Assembly: GCF_023006505.1 (NCBI RefSeq)
Contig: NZ_JALBGV010000008.1
Span: 62,001 to 126,000, forward strand
Direction: 5' to 3'
Source of the DNA: Neorhizobium sp. SHOUNA12A
Lineage (GTDB): Bacteria > Pseudomonadota > Alphaproteobacteria > Rhizobiales > Rhizobiaceae
DNA: 64,000 bases
This document shows, in pieces, positions 24,911 to 33,338 of this stretch. The position numbers and the translations under genes were made by a program. The notes below the pieces were generated by a model. The model made no database searches. It was given only the letters and a program-made list of their open reading frames with translations, and was not told where the DNA came from. How positions within the stretch are numbered: the stretch's first letter is position 1; each line of letters begins with the position of its first letter.

Positions 24911-26527
24911 ATGGCAATATCTCGGCGCATGTTTATCGGCCGCACGGCTGCAACCATTGCTGGTGCAGGCATAGCGACCAGTTTGAGCGGCTCTGCTTTC
25001 GCACAGGCATCAGACACGCTGCGGCTGGCCTTTGCCGCCCGCGGCGTACGCACCATAGATCCGGCACGTTCGATTCAGGGCGCCGACGAATGGGCCATCA
25101 TTCATATCTTCGACAAACTGGTCGAAGTGCCGCTCGGGCATTTCCCGACCAGCGTCGCCGAGGTCCAGCCAAGCCTTGCGACCAGCTGGTCGGTGACACC
25201 GGACGCCAAGAGCTGGACATTCCAGCTTCGCCAGGGCGTGAAATTCCACAAGGGCTACGGCAACCTGACGTCAGACGATGTGAAATTCACGTTCGATCGC
25301 CTGCGCAACGACAAGGCACTGGGCGGCAACCGCGTCCTGTTCGACAATATCGCGGACGTCAAGGTGGACGGTCCGGCGACAGTGATCTTCACCCTCAACC
25401 AGCCGGACCCGCTGTTCATCATGGGCCCGCTCAGCCATTATTCGTCGAGCATCATTTCCCGCAAGGCGCTTGAGGAAAAGGGGGCGCCGGCCTTCGAAAA
25501 GGATCCTATCGGAACCGGGCCTTACCAACTCGCCAGCGTCGAAAGCGATCCCTCACAGGGCGTGAAGCTGACCGTCAACAAGGACTATTTCGGAGACGCG
25601 CCGACAACTCCCAATCTTCAGATCCGCTATATCGCCGATACCACGGCCCGGACGCTGGCCCTGTTGTCCGGCGACGTCCACATGATCGAAGGGGTGCGCG
25701 CGCCGGGCTGGGTGCCGTCGATCCAGCAGCGGAATGCCAAGCTGCATTTCGATGTGGCTTCACCGGGCAGCTTCTTCACAGTGTCCATGAACCTGACTGT
25801 CAAACCTTTCGACGATATCCGCGTTCGGCAGGCCATTGCCTATCTGATCAATCGCGACGAACTCGCGAGCGCCATGGCACCGGTCAGCCAGCGCACGTAT
25901 GGCCTTAATCCGCCGTCGTTTCTCGGCGGTTTCACCGCCGGTACCATACCGGCGGCCGTGCGCTACGACCACGATCCGAAAAAGGCCAAGCAACTGCTGG
26001 CCGAAGCAGGCTTTCCGAACGGGCTGTCTTTCAACGCCTATACCTCGCAGCGAGAAGACTATTCCTCGGTGATGCTGATCATCCAGGAACAGCTTCGCGC
26101 CGGCGGCGTGGAGATGAAGCTGGACATCAAGGACCACACGGCCTTCCATGCCGACCAGGCGAAGGGCACCAATACGATGTTCCAGCGCTCGGCAGCCTAT
26201 CCTCCGGTCCCGACCCAGGCGATCATCGAGCAGCTGACAGCCGCCGCTGAGGTCAAATCCGACGGCTCGGGCGGTCCGAACTTCAGCCACTACGGCGTTG
26301 CCATTCCCGGCATCGACGACATGCTGAAGAAAGCGATGCAGGAGCCCAATCTCGAGAAGCGTGTGAAGCTGGTCCAGGAGATCGAGGTCAAGTTCCTGAC
26401 CGACATGCCGCTCCTGCCGATCAGCGACAACGGTTATCTGGTCGTGCGCGCGGCCAATGTCGACCTCGGTTACGAACTCAAGTCGGGTTACGCCCACTGG
26501 CGTCTGACAAGAGCGAAAATCGGCTGA
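24911..26527 (+). CDS. ABC importer solute-binding protein, family 5, Tat-exported
   Basis: A 538-residue periplasmic binding protein of the peptide/oligosaccharide class. The ATG at 24911 has AGGGAG four bases upstream; the longer frame has no site. The N-terminus SRRMFIGRTAATIAG is a twin-arginine signal ending near AFAQA, so it is likely exported folded. Family marks include FQLRQGVKFHKGYG, GTGPYQLASVESD and RQAIAYLINRDELA. It is clearly paralogous to the binding protein at 33339-34940 (shared LALLSG, VRAPGWV and PGSF blocks). First gene of the operon for an 859-residue glycosidase-like protein, two permeases and two ATPases, so a glycan ligand is more likely than a peptide. Confidence 0.93.
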   Translation: MAISRRMFIGRTAATIAGAGIATSLSGSAFAQASDTLRLAFAARGVRTIDPARSIQGADEWAIIHIFDKLVEVPLGHFPTSVAEVQPSLATSWSVTPDAKSWTFQLRQGVKFHKGYGNLTSDDVKFTFDRLRNDKALGGNRVLFDNIADVKVDGPATVIFTLNQPDPLFIMGPLSHYSSSIISRKALEEKGAPAFEKDPIGTGPYQLASVESDPSQGVKLTVNKDYFGDAPTTPNLQIRYIADTTARTLALLSGDVHMIEGVRAPGWVPSIQQRNAKLHFDVASPGSFFTVSMNLTVKPFDDIRVRQAIAYLINRDELASAMAPVSQRTYGLNPPSFLGGFTAGTIPAAVRYDHDPKKAKQLLAEAGFPNGLSFNAYTSQREDYSSVMLIIQEQLRAGGVEMKLDIKDHTAFHADQAKGTNTMFQRSAAYPPVPTQAIIEQLTAAAEVKSDGSGGPNFSHYGVAIPGIDDMLKKAMQEPNLEKRVKLVQEIEVKFLTDMPLLPISDNGYLVVRAANVDLGYELKSGYAHWRLTRAKIG

Positions 26528-26561
26528 TCGACGCCGCGTGACTTCCAAACGACGACGCCGG

Positions 26562-26578
26562 CCGGGAACCCTTCCCGG
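26562..26578 (+). terminator. Hairpin after the binding-protein gene
   Basis: CCGGGAA and TTCCCGG form a perfect 7-bp stem with a 3-base loop, 35 bases after the binding-protein stop and before the next ribosome site. No U-run follows. Probably an attenuator or mRNA stabiliser that raises binding-protein level over downstream genes. Confidence 0.55.
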
Positions 26579-26696
26579 TTGGTCCGACCATGGCCAGTTC
26601 AAGACATTCGTTTGCCGGGACGGCGAAGGCCGCGGAGCGCAGGCAATCGCCGCCGCATTCAACGACGAATGGTTTCATATTTCTAAGGATGACGTT

Positions 26697-29276
26697 ATGA
26701 CTGCACCGACTTCGGTCACCATTGTTCTGCCAGATGCGGATGACGCCGCGTTTCATCCGGTCCGTTGGGCAGCGACCGAACTGCAGGCAGCCCTTGCCCG
26801 CCGCAATGTGCAGGCTCAAATCGCAAGCGCCGCACAATCGGGAACGAGCATCACCGTCTCCGGAGCTGGTCTCCCCGGGAACACCGACATGGCGGTCGAC
26901 CTGCCGGAGACACCGGAGAGCTTCGTTCTTACCCGGCAAGGTGATTGCATCTCGGCCTGGGGCTCCGACATCCGCGGACTGGTCTTCGCTTTGACCGAAC
27001 TCGCCGACCGTGTGCAGTTTGCGTCCGGAGTGGATCTCTTCGAGGGAACCTACCCCCTTGTCGAGCGGCCATCCGCCCGCGTGCGCAGCATGAGCCGGAT
27101 GTTTTGCAGCGAACAGGAAGACAAGGTCTGGTTTTACGACCGCCAGCAGTGGCGCGATTATCTCTCGATGCTCGCGACAAATCGTTTCAACCGTTTCTCG
27201 CTCGCGCTCGGCTTCGGATACAACTACCCTTATCACAACCCCTGGATCACCGACGTCTACTTCTATTTCCCCTATCCATATCTGCTCGACCTTCCAGGCC
27301 ATGACGTGAAGGTGGTGGAGCTGCCGGAGGACGAGCGCGAGCGGAACCTCGACATGCTCAAATTCATCGGCCGGGAAGCCGCCAGGCGCGGCCTTGAATT
27401 CCAGCTTGCGCTGTGGACCCAGCGATATGATTTCGATGACGTACCACGCGCCAACTATACCGTCCGCGGCGTCACCAAAGACAATCTCGCACCCTATTGC
27501 CGCGACGCGATCACCACGCTTCTGAAGGAAGTACCGGAAATCACCGGCCTTACTTTCCGGGTGCATGTGGAGGGTGGCATCGCCGAGGGCGAATACGGTT
27601 TTTGGGAGGACGCGTTCGCCGGCGTTGCGGCTGCCGGCCGGCCCGTCGAAATCGACATGCACGGCAAGGGTCTCGACCACAAGATGATCGGGATTGCCCG
27701 TGACAGCGGCATGCCAATCGCCGCCTCGCCAAAATATCTCGCGGAGCATATGGGACCGCCCTACCACCAATCGGCAATCCGCGAGAAGGAATACCCGCCG
27801 GAGGTTGCTCGCAGCGAACGGGAGCAACTGAGCGAGGGGTCGCGAAAATTCCTGCGTTACTCCTATGGCGATCTGCTGACGGCCGACAAGGACTACAAGG
27901 TCATCTACCGCATCTGGCCGGGCACGCAGCGCGTGCTCCTGTGGGGAGATCCCGAATTTGCAGCCGGTTACGGCCGCAGCTCGATGTTTGCCGGGTCGGA
28001 CGGCGTGGAATGGTGCGAGCCGCTGGGCTTCAAGGGCCGCATGGGGACAGGCATTCCGGGCGGACGCTTCAACTACCAGAAACAGGGCTATGCCACGCGG
28101 TACGATTGGCAGAAATACGACTATCAATATCGGGTCTGGGGTCGGTTGCTCTACAACCCCGATGCGCCGCGCGAAAGCTGGATGCGTTATCTCCAGCAGG
28201 TCTGCGGCGATGCCGCCGAGGAATGCGAAAAAGGCATGTCCTGGGCAAGCCGTGTTCTGCCGCTGGTCACTCTCGCGCATGGGCCATCCGCCTCGAACAA
28301 CCACTACTGGCCGGAGGTCTACACCAACCTTGCGCTCGTCGAAGGCTCCGGTCGACGCGCCTATGGGTTCGACATGGAAGGTCCGGTTCGGTTCGGCAAT
28401 GCACCGACATTCGATCCAACGCTGTTTGCCAATGCCCGTGAATATGCCGAATTGCTGCTCGCCGGAGAACCGTCGCATCGCTTTACGCCGCTGGATGTCG
28501 CCGATTGGCTGGACGAGATGGCAAATGGCTGCGAAAGCGAAGTCCTGAAGGCCAACAGCACATCCAGCTTCGGCAGGATTGCCGTCCAGAGAATGCTCGT
28601 CGATATCCGGATCTGCGCCGGACTGGCGCGGTTTTTTGCAGAACGCTTCCGGGCAGCATGCTGGGCTGAACTGTTCGTCGCCACCAAGGTCACGCCGTTG
28701 ATGGACCGCGTTATCGACCATGCAAGACGTTCACTGATGGCATGGGAAAAGATCGCCGATATCTCGCGCGATCTTTACGCCGATGACCTTACCTATGGTC
28801 CGCAATCATGGCTGCGTGGATCCTGGCATTCGAGGTTGCCGGAAATGCAGGCGGAAGTGGCCGATCTGGAGTCGCTCCGCGGCGGCGGTTGCTATGAGAG
28901 CGTTGAGGCGAGCCCGAAGGCCGCAGCGGCAATCGCCGCGCTGGAAGCACGTTTTCCGGTTCTGTCCCGCCCCTCCGGCGTGACCGGTGCGCCGACCTTC
29001 AAGCCGGGCGCCGATTTCGAAGTCCGGTTCGATGGAAAGGCGGAAAGTGAACCGACACTACACTACCGTCGCATCAACCAGGCAGAACGGTGGAAGTCGC
29101 TTCCGATGAAGGACAAGTCCGGAGGTTTTGCCGCCACGGTGCCGGGCACCTACACGCAGTCGCGATATCATCTGCAATATTTCGTCAGCTTTCGGCAAAA
29201 TGGGCGCTCTTGTCTGTCGCCGGGATTGCAGCCGAACCTGTCCAACGAGCCTTATTTCACGTCGTTACAAAATTGA
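26697..29276 (+). CDS. Large glycosidase-like protein (alpha-glucuronidase/GH20-like N-domain)
   Basis: An 859-residue protein with no signal peptide. The ATG at 26697 has AAGGA seven bases upstream. The N-terminal 130 residues look like the zincin-like beta/alpha domain that precedes the barrel in GH20, GH67 and GH115 enzymes (HPVRWAATELQAALARR, then ESFVLTRQGDCISAWGSD and RGLVFALTELADRV). A TIM-barrel-like core follows, with the GH67/GH115-type marks RMFCSEQEDKVWFYDRQQW, ATNRFNRFSLALG, LTFRVHVEGGIAEGEYGFW and YRIWPGTQRVLLWGDP. Helical and beta-rich parts follow. I cannot place it in one family with certainty or name the catalytic pair. It lies between the binding protein and permeases, so it probably cleaves the imported, possibly uronic-acid-containing glycan. 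Confidence 0.72.
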   Translation: MTAPTSVTIVLPDADDAAFHPVRWAATELQAALARRNVQAQIASAAQSGTSITVSGAGLPGNTDMAVDLPETPESFVLTRQGDCISAWGSDIRGLVFALTELADRVQFASGVDLFEGTYPLVERPSARVRSMSRMFCSEQEDKVWFYDRQQWRDYLSMLATNRFNRFSLALGFGYNYPYHNPWITDVYFYFPYPYLLDLPGHDVKVVELPEDERERNLDMLKFIGREAARRGLEFQLALWTQRYDFDDVPRANYTVRGVTKDNLAPYCRDAITTLLKEVPEITGLTFRVHVEGGIAEGEYGFWEDAFAGVAAAGRPVEIDMHGKGLDHKMIGIARDSGMPIAASPKYLAEHMGPPYHQSAIREKEYPPEVARSEREQLSEGSRKFLRYSYGDLLTADKDYKVIYRIWPGTQRVLLWGDPEFAAGYGRSSMFAGSDGVEWCEPLGFKGRMGTGIPGGRFNYQKQGYATRYDWQKYDYQYRVWGRLLYNPDAPRESWMRYLQQVCGDAAEECEKGMSWASRVLPLVTLAHGPSASNNHYWPEVYTNLALVEGSGRRAYGFDMEGPVRFGNAPTFDPTLFANAREYAELLLAGEPSHRFTPLDVADWLDEMANGCESEVLKANSTSSFGRIAVQRMLVDIRICAGLARFFAERFRAACWAELFVATKVTPLMDRVIDHARRSLMAWEKIADISRDLYADDLTYGPQSWLRGSWHSRLPEMQAEVADLESLRGGGCYESVEASPKAAAAIAALEARFPVLSRPSGVTGAPTFKPGADFEVRFDGKAESEPTLHYRRINQAERWKSLPMKDKSGGFAATVPGTYTQSRYHLQYFVSFRQNGRSCLSPGLQPNLSNEPYFTSLQN

Positions 29277-29369
29277 GGCTGGCTGTCGGCGGTTTGCTGC
29301 GTGAAAATAGCGTGTTCCGGAATGCGAGGAGGCAGGATCGGAACCGCGACCAGGGAGGAGGAACACACC

Positions 29370-30305
29370 ATGGCGCGATATTTGCTGCTGAGACTGGCCG
29401 ATGCCATTCCCACGGTTCTGCTTGTGCTGACGCTCGTCTTCATCGCCATGCGCATCTTGCCCGGCGACCCGGCGATCGCGGCCCTGGGGGACATGGCAAC
29501 ACCCGAACAGCTGGAAATCTTCCGCGAGCGGATGGGGCTCAACGCCCCGCTGTGGATGCAATATTTCAGCTTCCTGTGGGGGATGCTGACGCTCGACTTC
29601 GGCACGTCGTTGATGAACAACCAGTCGGTGCTCAGGCTGATTGCCTATAACCTGCCCTACACGATCGAGCTGACGATCGTCGCCATGATCATGGGGGTCG
29701 GCGTCGGGATTCCACTCGGCGTGCTGGCCGCGACACACAGGAACAAGGCACCGGACGCCGCCGTTCGCGGATTCTCGCTACTGGGCTACGCCGTCCCGGA
29801 CTTTTACCTCGGCGCCCTGCTGCTGATCACCTTTTCGCTGAACATGGGGTTATTTCCGATCAATGGCGGCGGCGAAGGTTTTGTCGACCGCATGCATCAC
29901 GTCTTCCTGCCGGCCTTAACGCTTGCCATGGTCAAGGCCGCGTTCATCGGACGACTGACGCGAACCTCTCTGCTGGAGGTGTTCGGCAAGGACTATATTC
30001 GCACCGCACGTGCCAAGGGCGCACGGGAACGCCGGGTCATCTACCGGCACGGCCTGCGCAATGCGATGCTTCCGCTCACCACAGGTATCGGCCTCAGCAT
30101 GCTTGCGACCCTGTCCGGGTCGGTCGCGATCGAACTGGTTTTCAACCGGCCGGGGATCGGCAAGCTGCTCATCAGCGCTATTGCTGAACGTGACTACGCG
30201 GTCATCCAGGGCGGTGTTGTGATTTTCGCGCTGTTTGTCGTGCTCATCAACCTCCTGATGGATCTCGTTTACATCGTCGTCGATCCCAGAATCCGGGTGC
30301 AGTAA
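29370..30305 (+). CDS. Opp/Dpp-type ABC permease, first subunit (DppB-like)
   Basis: A 311-residue inner-membrane permease. The ATG at 29370 follows GGGAGGAGG. It begins with the usual helix (YLLLRLADAIPTVLLVLTLVF), then MRILPGDPA and FRERMGLNAPLWMQY of the DppB N-terminal domain. The coupling loop is GKDYIRTARAKGARERRV and the C-terminus is DPRIRVQ. The next permease starts directly after its stop. It is part of the complete transporter for the glycan system and may also serve the orphan binding protein at 33339-34940. Confidence 0.95.
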   Translation: MARYLLLRLADAIPTVLLVLTLVFIAMRILPGDPAIAALGDMATPEQLEIFRERMGLNAPLWMQYFSFLWGMLTLDFGTSLMNNQSVLRLIAYNLPYTIELTIVAMIMGVGVGIPLGVLAATHRNKAPDAAVRGFSLLGYAVPDFYLGALLLITFSLNMGLFPINGGGEGFVDRMHHVFLPALTLAMVKAAFIGRLTRTSLLEVFGKDYIRTARAKGARERRVIYRHGLRNAMLPLTTGIGLSMLATLSGSVAIELVFNRPGIGKLLISAIAERDYAVIQGGVVIFALFVVLINLLMDLVYIVVDPRIRVQ

Positions 30306-31199
30306 ATGGTCGTCACCACCGAAAACTCCCAGCTCTCCTCACCCTTGCTTGCCCCGGAACCGAAGCCGCTCAGCCAGATCGGCTATACGCTGTTCTCGCG
30401 CCCCTCGACCATCATAGCGTTCGTGATCGTGCTGATCTTTATTGTAGTGGCGATCTTCGCGCCGCTCCTCGCACCATACGATCCGCTTGCCCAGAGCATC
30501 CTCAAGATCAACCGGCTCCCCTCTGCCAGCAACTGGCTCGGCACCGACCAGTTCGGACGCGACGTGCTCTCGAGAATGATCCACGGCTCCCGCAATTCGT
30601 TGATTTTCGGCCTGATTTCTCCGGTACTGGCGGCGATCTGCGGGACTGTCCTCGGCGTCGTCGCAGGGTATTTCGGCGGCATAATCGATCGGGTGATCTC
30701 GCGCCTGATCGACCTGCTGCTGGCTTTCCCCGAACTGCTGCTCGCCATCATGATTGCGGCGGTGCTGGGTGGCGGCTTCTGGAACGTCATAGCAGTCATC
30801 ACCGTCGCCTTCATTCCCGGCTTCGCCCGCGTGGCCCGCGCTTCGACGCTCGCGGTCAAGCAGGAGCCCTATATCGAGGCGGCCACTGCAATCGGCCTGC
30901 GGACGCCGGTCATCATCTTCCGTCACGTCATTCCCAATATCGCAGCACCGATCGTGGTCCTGATGACACTCTGGGTCGCCTCCGCGATCCGCCTTGAGGC
31001 GTCGCTGAGCTTCCTTGGCATCGGCACCCAACCGCCGAACCCGAGCTGGGGCAATATCATCCGCGACGGCCTCAACAATCTCTTCGGTTCGCCATGGCCG
31101 ATCATCGGCGCCGGCTTCGCTATCACCTGCGTCGTCCTCTCGTTCAACCTTCTGGGCGACGTTGTGCGAGACGTGCTCGATCCGGAGATCTCCGAATGA
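30306..31199 (+). CDS. Opp/Dpp-type ABC permease, second subunit (DppC-like)
   Basis: A 297-residue inner-membrane permease. Visible are the N-terminal helix (IIAFVIVLIFIVVAIFAPLLAP), the DppC mark WLGTDQFGRDVLSRMIHGSR, the coupling region PYIEAATAIGLRTPVIIFRH and the C-terminal EASLSFLGIGTQPPNPSWG. It starts immediately after the DppB-like stop, and its own stop overlaps the first ATPase start as ATGA. Size and motifs are ordinary. Confidence 0.95.
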   Translation: MVVTTENSQLSSPLLAPEPKPLSQIGYTLFSRPSTIIAFVIVLIFIVVAIFAPLLAPYDPLAQSILKINRLPSASNWLGTDQFGRDVLSRMIHGSRNSLIFGLISPVLAAICGTVLGVVAGYFGGIIDRVISRLIDLLLAFPELLLAIMIAAVLGGGFWNVIAVITVAFIPGFARVARASTLAVKQEPYIEAATAIGLRTPVIIFRHVIPNIAAPIVVLMTLWVASAIRLEASLSFLGIGTQPPNPSWGNIIRDGLNNLFGSPWPIIGAGFAITCVVLSFNLLGDVVRDVLDPEISE

Positions 31200-32203
31200 C
31201 GGTGCCCCTCCTGAAGGTCGACAATCTTGCCGTCGAATTCGGCCCGAAGGCCAACCCGATCCGGGTGGTCGATGGCGTGAGTTTCGAAATCCCACCCGGA
31301 GGGGCGGTCGGAATCGTCGGGGAATCCGGATCCGGCAAGTCGATCACCTCGCTCTCCATCCTGCGGCTGATCTCCGAACCGCCGGGACGCATCGTGCAAG
31401 GCCGTATCGAATTCAACGGGGTCAACCTGCTCGACCTCCCGCGCTCGAAAATGCCCGAAATCCGCGGTCGGGACATCGCGATGATCTTCCAGGAGCCGAT
31501 GAGTTCGCTGAACCCGGTCATGAAGATCGGCGACCAGATCGGCGAGGCGGTCATGCTCCACGAAGCAATGACCAGCGAGCAAAGGCGCGCGCGTGTCATC
31601 GAAATGCTGGGACTGGTCGGCATACCGGATCCGGCCGGGCGGGTGGATTCCTATCCGCATCAGTTCTCCGGCGGAATGCGTCAACGCGTGATGATCGCCA
31701 TGGCATTGGCCTGCAATCCGAAACTACTGATCGCCGACGAACCGACGACGGCGCTCGACGTCACCATCCAGGCACAGGTTCTCGACCTGATGCACAAGCT
31801 GCGTCGCACGCTGAACACCGCGGTGCTGCTGATTTCGCACGATCTCGGCGTTATTGCGGATGTCTGCGAGCGGGTGGTGGTGATGTATGCCGGCAGGGTT
31901 GTCGAGGAAGCGGATGTCCTTTCGATTTTCCGCACGCCCAGTCACCCCTATACGCGGGGATTGTTGCAATCGATCCCGCGGCTCGACGACGACCGCGATC
32001 GTCTCTACCAGATCCCGGGATCGGTGCCGCTGGCCGGATCGATCAAGACAGGCTGTCCTTTCTACGAGCGATGTTCCTTGCGCATTGAAAAATGCGCAAG
32101 GGAAATGCCGCCGATGTTCTCCTTCGGACCGGACCAACGGGCGGCATGCTGGGTGACCGCCGGACAGGCGGATGCAAAAAAGAAGGAGGCATCCCTGCAA
32201 TGA
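31196..32203 (+). CDS. Opp/Dpp-type ABC ATPase, first subunit (DppD-like)
   Basis: A 335-residue ATPase. Walker A is GESGSGKS, signature [15 protein letters not shown], Walker [14 protein letters not shown] and switch SHDLG. A C-terminal oligopeptide-transporter region carries a cysteine cluster ([15 protein letters not shown]) of the kind that can bind an iron-sulfur cluster in this family. Its ATG overlaps the upstream permease stop, and its TGA overlaps the next ATPase start, so the transporter genes are translationally coupled. Confidence 0.95.
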   Translation: MTVPLLKVDNLAVEFGPKANPIRVVDGVSFEIPPGGAVGIVGESGSGKSITSLSILRLISEPPGRIVQGRIEFNGVNLLDLPRSKMPEIRGRDIAMIFQEPMSSLNPVMKIGDQIGEAVMLHEAMTSEQRRARVIEMLGLVGIPDPAGRVDSYPHQFSGGMRQRVMIAMALACNPKLLIADEPTTALDVTIQAQVLDLMHKLRRTLNTAVLLISHDLGVIADVCERVVVMYAGRVVEEADVLSIFRTPSHPYTRGLLQSIPRLDDDRDRLYQIPGSVPLAGSIKTGCPFYERCSLRIEKCAREMPPMFSFGPDQRAACWVTAGQADAKKKEASLQ

Positions 32204-33219
32204 CCGATCCCATCCTTCGCGTCGAAGACCTCGGCAAGACGTTCGGTTCCGGCCTCGGCTTCAGCCTCGGGAAGCGGGCCGACGAGGTGCGTGCCGTCGA
32301 CGGCTGTTCCTTCTCGGTCAATCACAGCGAAACGCTGGCGCTTGTCGGCGAATCCGGTTGCGGGAAATCCACCCTCGGCCGCCTTCTGCTGCGGCTGATC
32401 GATCCCACAGCCGGCAGGGTCCATTTCGACAATACCGAGCTGACCGGGCTGGCGCCCGCACAGATGCGCGACATGCGCCGCCACCTGCAGATGATCTTTC
32501 AGGACCCTTACGGCTCGCTCAGCCCCCGTCGCACGGTGGCCCAGATCATTGCCGAGCCGCTGGATGTGTTCGGCCTGGTCAGGTCCCGGCGCGACCGGCG
32601 GGAACGCGTTGCAGACCTGATGAACCAGGTGGGGCTTTCCCCGAGCTTCATGGACCGCAACCCGCGGCAGTTTTCCGGCGGCCAGCGCCAGCGCATCGGC
32701 ATGGCGCGCGCCATCGCGGTCGATCCGAAATTCATCGTGGCCGACGAACCCGTCTCCGCTCTCGATGTCTCCGTCCAGGCGCAGATCATCAACCTGATGC
32801 AGGACCTTCAAAGGAAGAAGAACTTCTCCTTCCTGTTCATCGCCCATGACCTTGCTGTCGTTCGCCACATCGCCGATCGCGTGGCGGTCATGTATCTTGG
32901 CCGGATCGTCGAGATCGGGCCGAAGAAACAGATCTACGGGATGCCGCAGCATCCCTATACGCAGGCGCTGTTATCGGCAGCGCCTGAACCGGATCCCGAA
33001 CGCAAGGGCAAGCGCATCATTCTGGAAGGCGACGTCCCGAGCCCCAAACGCGTTCCGCCAGGCTGCAGTTTCCATACCCGTTGCCCGATCCGCCAGGAGA
33101 TCTGCAGCATCGAGCGACCGCCGCTGCGCGAAGTCGCACCAGGCCAATTGGCGGCCTGTCATTTCGCAAAGCCGTTTCCCATCCCGCTCACCAGGCCGTC
33201 TCCGGCGATCCCGGCCTGA
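32200..33219 (+). CDS. Opp/Dpp-type ABC ATPase, second subunit (DppF-like)
   Basis: A 339-residue ATPase, partner of the DppD-like subunit. Walker A is GESGCGKST, the Q-loop region MIFQDPYGSLSPRRTV, signature FSGGQRQRIGMARA, Walker B FIVADEPVSALDVS and switch AHDLAV. The C-terminal cysteine cluster is GCSFHTRCPIRQEIC. The ATG overlaps the previous stop by four bases; the longer frame upstream is only read-through within the previous gene. Last gene of the rightward operon; a strong hairpin follows. Confidence 0.95.
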   Translation: MTDPILRVEDLGKTFGSGLGFSLGKRADEVRAVDGCSFSVNHSETLALVGESGCGKSTLGRLLLRLIDPTAGRVHFDNTELTGLAPAQMRDMRRHLQMIFQDPYGSLSPRRTVAQIIAEPLDVFGLVRSRRDRRERVADLMNQVGLSPSFMDRNPRQFSGGQRQRIGMARAIAVDPKFIVADEPVSALDVSVQAQIINLMQDLQRKKNFSFLFIAHDLAVVRHIADRVAVMYLGRIVEIGPKKQIYGMPQHPYTQALLSAAPEPDPERKGKRIILEGDVPSPKRVPPGCSFHTRCPIRQEICSIERPPLREVAPGQLAACHFAKPFPIPLTRPSPAIPA

Positions 33220-33274
33220 CGGCGCGTTACGGCAAGTCTCAGGACGGATTGCCGTCATGTTCCGAGCAGCAAAA

Positions 33275-33315
33275 CGCCATCCCCCGCAAGTGCGACGCGC
33301 TTGCGGGGGATGGCG
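33275..33315. terminator. Strong hairpin terminator between convergent operons
   Basis: A perfect stem with outer arms CGCCATCCCCCGCAAG and CTTGCGGGGGATGGCG (16 bp); the inner bases can extend it further. On the minus strand the stem is followed by TTTT, so it should end the leftward binding-protein transcript (gene stop at 33339). For the rightward transporter operon it lies 55 bases past the stop and may act as a weaker terminator or roadblock. Confidence 0.8.
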
Positions 33316-33338
33316 GATTTGGAACTCGATCGACGACG

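Noticed and set aside
26478-28721. Very long open frame on the minus strand opposite the 859-residue glycosidase-like gene
   Set aside because: It lies antisense to a gene with a ribosome site and recognisable domains; long antisense frames are common in GC-rich DNA and its translation has no recognisable motifs.
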